From the NCBI GenBank assembly GCA_027451785.1, contig DAIDIS010000164.1:1-19824 (forward strand): a stretch of 19,824 nt of DNA, given 5' to 3'. The notes below the pieces were generated by a model. It saw nothing but the letters and a program-made list of their open reading frames with translations. It had not been told where the DNA came from and made no database searches. This stretch comes from Acidimicrobiales bacterium. GTDB lineage: Bacteria; Actinomycetota; Acidimicrobiia; Acidimicrobiales; JAKAVM01. This document shows positions 15,263 to 19,824 of this stretch, piece by piece. Numbering within the stretch: position 1 is the first letter of the stretch; each line of letters begins with the position of its first letter. Made by a program: the position numbers and the translations under genes.

Positions 15263-16762
15263 GTGTTGGGGATTGTGGCGCTGTACCTTTGGCACTACGT
15301 ATGGCTCGCTCTAATCAGACTCAGGCGCAGTTTGCGGTCAGTCTCAATCCTGGTGCCCCGCGTGACGCACGATCTGGCGCCCTTTGTGCCCGGCATGGGT
15401 CCGGAAACGCTGCCCTGCATGGGTCCGGAACTGCTCTGCTGCATTCGTCCGGAACCACTACCCTGTATGCCCGCGGACCCGACACCTGACGTGTCTGGCC
15501 GCCTCGTAACCATCTACGACGGAGATGGCATCGTTCTCTTCGGAATCGTAGGCGAAGGAGGGGAGCTCAGCTCAATTCGAGCTGAGCTGTCGTCGGGAGG
15601 GGATGCCAGGATCTACGTTTTAGTTTTCCCGGGGCAAGCGGTAAGCAGGCCTCATGTAGCCGACACCTTGGACCGGGTAATCGACTTTGCGCGTGCAAAG
15701 AATCTACGAAGGATAGTTTTGATCACCGCCAGTCGCTCCTTGCGTCACGAGGCACGAATGGCGGGACTACAGGGGCCATTGCGAGGCGAGCTTTCTGCAT
15801 ATGTGGCCGAGATCACACCAGGTCCACGAACTTACATTTTTGCCGACGAGATGAACATCTTCGCACGAGCATCAAGGCTTGCGGACCTGGTTGCGACGAT
15901 GTTGCCGGCCAGCCTACCCAGAGCTACTGGAAGCGGCCTCTCCGGTATTCTGTCCAAGCTCCGCTCCATGGGCGGAGGGCCACTGGAAGGAACGTCCGCC
16001 AAGAACCGGCCCTTTGGAGGCAGGTCCGCTATGGGTGGGTCCGGGGCGGGCGGGCGCATCGCCTTGGAGTTCGCCGGTCGGTCAAGTAACCCGTTCAAGC
16101 TGACTGTCCCTAACGCTCAGGATTTGATGCCCGAATCCATTGCAGCGGCCGCTGACACAGCGACCGAGGTTCTGGGTCGCTTTAGCGAGTTTGCGAGAGC
16201 CGTAAGGATATTGAGCTTCGACGAGTCCTCCAGCGGCATGAAGGCCGGCCGCCTGGGAGGAACCGCCAGCTCCAGCGGCGGAGTTGCTCACCTGGCCTCT
16301 TGGTATGTCCAAGCTGACCAGACGCTTGCCCATTCGCAGTCGAGATACGCTCCAGGAACCCATAGCCCAGCTACTCCACCTGCCATTGATGCATTCTCGT
16401 TGCCGATGGCGACCGACCTCGACCGGGTTGTCGCCCACGAACTGTGGCACCTTATCGGGCAGGCATTCGAGAGCCGAAACTACCGAGTTTCGCTCGAGAT
16501 GGACATTGAGCTCGGGAGAGCAATCGGGGCTGAGTCATTGGGTCACGCTATGGAACGGCATGGACGAGGAAGCCAGCCCATCAATCCTGCCGCCTTCGAA
16601 CGGCTGAGAACCCAGATTTCCGACTACGCGACTACAAACCTGGCAGAGGCACACGCTGAACTCTTCAGTAGCTGGTGGTGCAACCCGGAGAGTGAGTTAC
16701 CCCTTATCAAGCGTTTTGGCGAGCTAATAGACCAGCACTTTCCTGCAAAGCCAATCCCTTAA
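15263..16762 (+). CDS. Membrane-anchored HExxH metallopeptidase-like protein, family not recognised
   Basis: This 499-residue protein begins with a hydrophobic helix (about 1-18) followed by basic residues, a likely signal anchor. Residues 45-68 form three octapeptide repeats ending in cysteine (MGPETLPC, MGPELLCC, IRPEPLPC). The middle (about 80-380) matches no family I know. Near the C-terminus VVAHELWHLIGQ gives an HExxH zinc site (392-396), and 66 residues later NLAEAHAELFSSWW (E462, E466) could supply a third zinc ligand in the gluzincin manner. A zinc protease is therefore likely but unproven. The GTG start is the first in frame and has no good ribosome site, so the true N-terminus could be further downstream. 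It stands alone on the plus strand, with tandem palindromes about 60 bp upstream. Confidence 0.7.
   Translation: MLGIVALYLWHYVWLALIRLRRSLRSVSILVPRVTHDLAPFVPGMGPETLPCMGPELLCCIRPEPLPCMPADPTPDVSGRLVTIYDGDGIVLFGIVGEGGELSSIRAELSSGGDARIYVLVFPGQAVSRPHVADTLDRVIDFARAKNLRRIVLITASRSLRHEARMAGLQGPLRGELSAYVAEITPGPRTYIFADEMNIFARASRLADLVATMLPASLPRATGSGLSGILSKLRSMGGGPLEGTSAKNRPFGGRSAMGGSGAGGRIALEFAGRSSNPFKLTVPNAQDLMPESIAAAADTATEVLGRFSEFARAVRILSFDESSSGMKAGRLGGTASSSGGVAHLASWYVQADQTLAHSQSRYAPGTHSPATPPAIDAFSLPMATDLDRVVAHELWHLIGQAFESRNYRVSLEMDIELGRAIGAESLGHAMERHGRGSQPINPAAFERLRTQISDYATTNLAEAHAELFSSWWCNPESELPLIKRFGELIDQHFPAKPIP
15395..15466. repeat. Three tandem 24-bp coding repeats
   Basis: Three consecutive 24-bp units, the first starting ATGGGTCCGGAAACGCTG, encode octapeptides sharing the pattern xxPExLxC near the N-terminus of the metallopeptidase-like protein. 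The third unit is the most diverged. The reading frame is preserved. Confidence 0.85.
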
Positions 16763-16876
16763 CATCTCACCATGCGGGTTGCCCCAGCGATGCATTTTGC
16801 CGACCAGTTGTCGAAAATCGGACACATGTAGTTAGTGGACCAGCTCGAGTAGATCCGGTTGTAGGTTCCAAGACTC

Positions 16877-16896
16877 CGTCGTCGGGGCCGACGACG
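16877..16896. repeat. Short perfect hairpin in the spacer before the lipoprotein operon
   Basis: CGTCGTCGG, two bases, then CCGACGACG forms a perfect 9-bp inverted repeat about 100 bp upstream of the two-domain lipoprotein gene. No T tract follows, so it is not a clear terminator; it could be a binding site. The rest of the 235-bp spacer shows no gene. Confidence 0.6.
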
Positions 16897-16997
16897 TGCG
16901 GACATAATTCTTCGATTTCGGCATCCAGGACCTTCGGCCACTCCGTAGTTATTCAGTAAGTAAGTACGTTGACCTCACCCGAGCGAATGGAGTAAAA

Positions 16998-18248
16998 GTG
17001 CGGCAGAAATTGAAAGTTGCGATCGGAATTGCGACATTCGCAATTTTCTTGGCGGCTTGCGGAAGCACATCGCCCAAAAAGACTGATTCATCAATGAACC
17101 CACCAAATTCGGCGCGTCCAGCGTCGGCCATGATGTCATCCCTCGCGCCGGTAAAGACCGCCGCTGATCTCAGGGAAGACTTGAACGTTCTACTCGGAGA
17201 GCACATCATGCTGGCTGCCAAGGCCACTGGATCAGCGCTCAACGGAAACGTAGCTGAATTCAACGCATACGCTACGGAACTCAATCAGAACGGCAACGAT
17301 ATCGGAGCGCTCGTGGGAGCAGCCTTCGGATCAGCGGCCCAGACACAATTCGACTCCATCTGGTCTGCTCACGACGGATTCTTCGTCGATTACACCAAGG
17401 CAGTTGGAAACCACGACAGCGTAGGGGAGCAAAAGGCAGTCTCGGATCTGACGGGTCAGTATGTTCCGCAGTTCTCCGCGTTCATTGCGAACGCCACTGG
17501 CTTGCCTCTCGGAACGGTCACCGGTCTTGTTTCCGACCACGTTATCCAAACCAAGGCCATCGTCGATGACCAGGCCGCAAAGAACTACACCCAGGAATAT
17601 GCAGACATCAACACTGCTTACTCCCATATGCAGGCAATCGGCGATCCTGTAGCAGAAGCAATAGCTCAGAAGTTCCCGACCAAGTTCCCCGGCAATCCCC
17701 AATCCAAAGCGGCTGACCTCAGAGTTGAGCTCGATCAGGCTCTGGTTGCCCATCTCAATCTGGCCACTTTTGCCACCGATGCTGCATTGGCGGGACGCAA
17801 CGATGAGTTCACCGCGGCAGGAGACGATTTAAACGCCAACGGCACCGCTATTGGAAGCGCCATAGGGTCGATATTCGGGTCTCAAGCCGCTTCGCAGTTC
17901 AATACCATTTGGAGTGCGCACAATGGCTTCTTCGTTGATTACACCAAAGCCGCAGCGAACCATGACTCTACCGGCGAGCAAAAGGCTGTTTCGGAGCTGA
18001 CTGGTATCTACGTTCCCCAGTTCACCCAATTCATCGTAGGGGCGACCGGGCTACCCCAATCTGCGGTTACCTCGCTGATCACCGATCATGTCACTGGAAC
18101 GAAGGCGGTCGTGGATGATCAGGCCGCACAATCTTGGCCGAAGGCTGCGCAAGATGACGTGGCTGCAGCGGAGCACATGCAGGCAATCGGAGATCCACTT
18201 GCCTCGGCAATTGCCTCAAAGTTTCCTAGCGAATTTCCAGGCAATTAG
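16998..18248 (+). CDS. Lipoprotein with two tandem histidine-conserved helical domains
   Basis: The N-terminus is a lipoprotein signal peptide with lipobox FLAAC (Cys21), so the protein is anchored to the outer face of the membrane. After a short linker come two homologous domains, about 56-233 and 239-416, offset by exactly 183 residues. Each has conserved histidines (69/252, 125/308, 139/322, 181/364, 210/393) and shared blocks such as IWSAHxGFFVDYTKA, NHDSxGEQKAVS, VDDQAA and HMQAIGDPxAxAIA. The predicted fold is all-helical and I do not recognise a characterised family. The histidines suggest metal or heme binding (inference). The GTG start has GGAG at a spacing of 6 nt. The next gene, a cupredoxin lipoprotein, is 69 bp downstream and probably in the same operon. 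Confidence 0.85.
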   Translation: MRQKLKVAIGIATFAIFLAACGSTSPKKTDSSMNPPNSARPASAMMSSLAPVKTAADLREDLNVLLGEHIMLAAKATGSALNGNVAEFNAYATELNQNGNDIGALVGAAFGSAAQTQFDSIWSAHDGFFVDYTKAVGNHDSVGEQKAVSDLTGQYVPQFSAFIANATGLPLGTVTGLVSDHVIQTKAIVDDQAAKNYTQEYADINTAYSHMQAIGDPVAEAIAQKFPTKFPGNPQSKAADLRVELDQALVAHLNLATFATDAALAGRNDEFTAAGDDLNANGTAIGSAIGSIFGSQAASQFNTIWSAHNGFFVDYTKAAANHDSTGEQKAVSELTGIYVPQFTQFIVGATGLPQSAVTSLITDHVTGTKAVVDDQAAQSWPKAAQDDVAAAEHMQAIGDPLASAIASKFPSEFPGN

Positions 18249-18265
18249 CGCGACAATCCGGCATT

Positions 18266-18298
18266 GCAAGGGGGAAGCGAAATCCGCTTCCCCCTTGC
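18266..18298 (+). terminator. Strong intercistronic hairpin (attenuator or mRNA-stabilising element)
   Basis: GCAAGGGGGAAGCG pairs perfectly over 14 bp with CGCTTCCCCCTTGC across a 5-nt loop. It lies 17 bp after the lipoprotein stop and ends 3 nt before the AGGAAGGAG ribosome site of the cupredoxin gene. No T run follows, so full termination is doubtful. It may set the expression ratio of the two genes or protect the upstream message. Confidence 0.75.
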
Positions 18299-18317
18299 TA
18301 AAGGAAGGAGATCTGAG

Positions 18318-18716
18318 ATGAATAGGCTCGCGAAGGTTGCTTTTGGATTTGTAATTGCAACTATGGTGCTTGCCGGTTGCGGCGCATCGCTGAAGTCATC
18401 CGATGGATACAACACCGCGACGTCATCTTCGGTTCGGACGGTATTCGTGGCACTGAAGGACTTTACGATCTCGCCGGCTGTGGTCGATGTCCCGGCGGGA
18501 ACCGTCAAATTTACGGCTGTCAATCAGGGCCAGGCATTCCATAACTTCAGTGTCAAATTGACCGATGGCGGCAATAGGATTACGGGTACTGCCAATCTAT
18601 CCCCCGGCCAAACTGGTTCCGTTAGAGTTCGACTCCAAAGAGGAACCTATATTGGATACTGCAGCGAGCCGGGACACGAAAGTCTGGGGATGAAGATCTC
18701 GATCGTTGTCAGGTGA
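18318..18716 (+). CDS. Blue-copper (cupredoxin) lipoprotein
   Basis: This 132-residue exported protein has lipobox LAGC (Cys21) and a small beta-sandwich cupredoxin domain from about residue 40. The type 1 copper ligands are all visible: His75 in AFHNFSV, Cys115 in YIGYCSEPGH, His120 and Met125 in SLGM. Such proteins are one-electron carriers or copper-binding proteins at the outer face of the membrane. ATG at 18318 follows AGGAAGGAG at 7 nt, an excellent site, so the upstream extension of the frame is discarded. It follows the two-domain lipoprotein and a strong hairpin. A partner oxidase or reductase is not visible, so the electron donor and acceptor are unknown. Confidence 0.92.
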   Translation: MNRLAKVAFGFVIATMVLAGCGASLKSSDGYNTATSSSVRTVFVALKDFTISPAVVDVPAGTVKFTAVNQGQAFHNFSVKLTDGGNRITGTANLSPGQTGSVRVRLQRGTYIGYCSEPGHESLGMKISIVVR

Positions 18717-18943
18717 ATCTGCCGGAATCGCTCCGACTATTTTCGCCCAGCGGAATACGATCGAGAGGCGTCGCTATCGTGGGTGGATTCGGCACTTGAA
18801 TTAATACTTCGGCTGCGGCCATCGCCTGTTCCAAAGTTTTGGCCCGACTTTGCCGGGACCATGCCGGGCCAATCGAACCAACCACACTTCCACCGGCGCC
18901 TACCAGGGATTTCGAAGTGGAGGTAATCAGAATACGTTCGAAC

Positions 18944-18983
18944 CCATCCGGATAACCCGCCTTCATTCGGGTTATCCGGATGG
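18944..18983. repeat. Perfect 16-bp inverted repeat with 8-nt loop
   Basis: CCATCCGGATAACCCG (18944-18959) and its exact complement CGGGTTATCCGGATGG (18968-18983) flank an 8-nt loop. No T tract follows on either strand, so it is not a typical intrinsic terminator. It could terminate the upstream cupredoxin operon inefficiently, or it may be a mobile palindromic element. Confidence 0.85.
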
Positions 18984-19125
18984 CCGAGACCTTCTGGCAC
19001 ACCATGAATTAGAACTACCGAAGAGCGGTCCGAGACGTCCAGGGTCCCAAATGGCCGCCGATGGATTCCCGAAAAGTCACCCCGGACCTAGCTGGATTGC
19101 GAGGCTTGCCTCTAAAGGATTTTAC

Positions 19126-19153
19126 GTACAAGATTCCTTATTTCTTGTACAAT
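19126..19153 (+). promoter_or_regulatory. Toxin-antitoxin promoter with overlapping inverted-repeat operator
   Basis: GTACAAG (19126-19132) and CTTGTAC (19144-19150) form a 7-bp inverted repeat with an 11-nt spacer. The right arm overlaps TACAAT (19148-19153), a good -10 box. A start about 7 nt downstream would be at or next to the antitoxin ATG at 19161, so the mRNA is probably leaderless; no ribosome site is seen. Phd/YefM antitoxins typically repress such a site. Confidence 0.65.
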
Positions 19154-19160
19154 CGATGTC

Positions 19161-19409
19161 ATGGCAATGATCTCAGTAAGCGATGCGAGGGAACGGCTTT
19201 CAGAGGCGATTGACACCGCGCAGACCGAGGCAGTGCACCTGGAGCGATACGGTCGACCTGCCGCCGTGATGATCAGCCCTGAACGTTACGAGAAGCTCAT
19301 GGAAGCCTATGAAGATGCGGAAGATATTAAGGCGTATGACGACGCCATGGCCGAGGAAGGCTCCAATATCCCTTGGGAGCAGCTCAAGGCCGAACTAGGT
19401 TGGACATAA
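19161..19409 (+). CDS. Phd/YefM-family antitoxin
   Basis: The 82-residue protein starts MAMISVSDARERLSEAIDTA, the hallmark of the Phd/YefM DNA-binding fold. GRPAAVMISPERYEKLMEA follows, then an acidic C-terminal region that should wrap around and inhibit the toxin. It binds DNA as a dimer and would repress its own promoter, where an inverted repeat overlaps the -10 box. The stop codon overlaps the start of the RelE-like toxin by 10 bp, the usual coupled arrangement. The ATG at 19161 lacks a ribosome site and probably begins a leaderless message; ATG at 19167 is an alternative. Confidence 0.93.
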   Translation: MAMISVSDARERLSEAIDTAQTEAVHLERYGRPAAVMISPERYEKLMEAYEDAEDIKAYDDAMAEEGSNIPWEQLKAELGWT

Positions 19410-19669
19410 CTACCTATCGCATCGAAGTGCGCCCAGCAGCGGCCCGGGCGCTCCGAAAGCTGGATCCCAAAATCAAGCTCCGCATTCAAGGAGCTATCGC
19501 TCTCTTGGCACGCGATCCAAGGCCACCTGCAGCTCGAGCACTTCGAGGACGTCCTGGATTTAGAGTCAGCATAGGAGACTATCGAATTATCTACACCGTT
19601 GAAGACGATGTTCTTCTCGTGGTGGTAGTGACACTCGGACACCGTCGTGAGGTATATGGCCGTGACTGA
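19400..19669 (+). CDS. RelE/ParE-superfamily toxin (RelE-like mRNA interferase)
   Basis: The 89-residue protein reads YRIEVRPAAARALRKLDPKIK at the start, then GRPGFRVSIGDYRIIYTV and a C-terminal VTLGHRREVYGRD. The last two blocks hold the arginine, histidine and tyrosine positions associated with ribosome-dependent mRNA cleavage in RelE toxins. The frame is open back to a TTG at 19373, but TTG at 19400 gives the normal family N-terminus and a 10-bp overlap with the antitoxin. The basic charge contrasts with the acidic antitoxin tail. A type II toxin-antitoxin module is firmly supported; the target is inferred from the family. Convergent with the tRNA gene that follows. Confidence 0.92.
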   Translation: MDITTYRIEVRPAAARALRKLDPKIKLRIQGAIALLARDPRPPAARALRGRPGFRVSIGDYRIIYTVEDDVLLVVVVTLGHRREVYGRD

Positions 19670-19692
19670 CGTTGTCATCTTCAAAACGCCAG

Positions 19693-19765
19693 TGGAGACG
19701 ATCGGACTCGAACCGACGACCCCCTGCTTGCAAAGCAGGTGCTCTACCAACTGAGCTACGTCCCC
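19693..19765 (-). tRNA. tRNA-Ala (anticodon UGC)
   Basis: On the minus strand the gene begins GGGGACGTAGCTCAGTTGG and folds into a complete cloverleaf. The acceptor stem GGGGACG/CGTCTCC contains the G3-U70 wobble pair that marks alanine tRNAs. The anticodon loop is CTTTGCAAG-like with anticodon TGC, the T-arm holds GGTTCGAGTCC, and the discriminator base is A. The 3' CCA is not encoded and must be added after transcription. tRNA genes are frequent integration sites, but no integrase is seen in the window. Confidence 0.97.
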
Positions 19766-19824
19766 TTGTTGCGCATCACTTAGCGCCTCGAACAAGATAC
19801 CCGATAGCACCCAACCCATCGAGT

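Larger units (their letters stand above)
18717..19160. other. Gene-poor interval before the toxin-antitoxin genes
   Basis: No convincing gene was found in these 444 bp. A 98-codon open frame on the minus strand (18709-19005) has no recognisable motif and overlaps the cupredoxin stop, so it is not called. The interval contains one strong 16-bp inverted repeat and, at its right end, the promoter of the toxin-antitoxin pair. Confidence 0.5.

Noticed and set aside
15208..15489. 93-codon plus-strand frame overlapping the start of the metallopeptidase-like gene
   Set aside because: It ends early and is out of frame with the long 499-codon gene; the repeats and anchor make better sense in the longer frame.
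18709..19005. 98-codon minus-strand frame between the cupredoxin and the toxin-antitoxin genes
   Set aside because: It has no motif, no ribosome site was found, and it overlaps the cupredoxin stop and the 16-bp inverted repeat. It might be a gene remnant, but the evidence is too thin.

Overview
This window looks like the chromosome of a high-GC Gram-positive bacterium (Actinomycetota). Content shared with Acidimicrobiia-type organisms makes that class a reasonable but unproven guess. The signs are a GpgS-type glucosyl-3-phosphoglycerate synthase, a CysO-like sulfur carrier, a coproheme decarboxylase of the monoderm heme pathway, a LytR_C envelope protein, a CIRCE-controlled groEL, a tRNA gene without an encoded CCA, and many GTG/TTG starts, some apparently leaderless.

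Left part (1-6.4 kb), all on the minus strand. In transcription order it holds chdC (heme b synthesis), a larE-type sulfur transferase that overlaps chdC by 8 bp, a small NIL-domain protein that overlaps larE by 11 bp, a very large zinc-ribbon/proline-rich membrane protein, and a NUDIX hydrolase. Upstream of chdC lies a gene-free stretch of about 560 bp ending in a strong bidirectional terminator hairpin.

Middle part (6.4-10 kb), also minus strand. A monocistronic groEL sits behind a perfect CIRCE operator. Upstream of it is a two-gene unit, thrC followed by a CysO-like ubiquitin-fold sulfur carrier, headed by a SAM-I-family riboswitch whose P1 stem abuts the Shine-Dalgarno of a TTG-started thrC. 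A SAM sensor on a threonine-synthase-like PLP enzyme plus a sulfur carrier does not fit plain threonine synthesis. It suggests a thiocarboxylate-dependent route to homocysteine, and this is the most interesting hypothesis in the window.

Right-middle part (10-15 kb). This is a compatible-solute / storage-sugar cluster: gpgS (+), glycerate kinase (-), otsA (+), otsB (-), and a LytR_C membrane protein translationally coupled to otsB. Together these could make trehalose and glucosylglycerate and recycle glycerate.

Right part (15-19.8 kb). It contains an unfamiliar membrane-anchored HExxH metallopeptidase-like protein with a cysteine-bearing octapeptide repeat and tandem palindromes upstream. Next come a lipoprotein made of two copies of a histidine-conserved helical domain and a blue-copper (cupredoxin) lipoprotein, probably one operon with a 14-bp intercistronic hairpin. 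A gene-poor stretch follows with a 16-bp inverted repeat, then a Phd/YefM-RelE toxin-antitoxin pair with a likely leaderless, autoregulated promoter, and a tRNA-Ala(UGC) on the minus strand.
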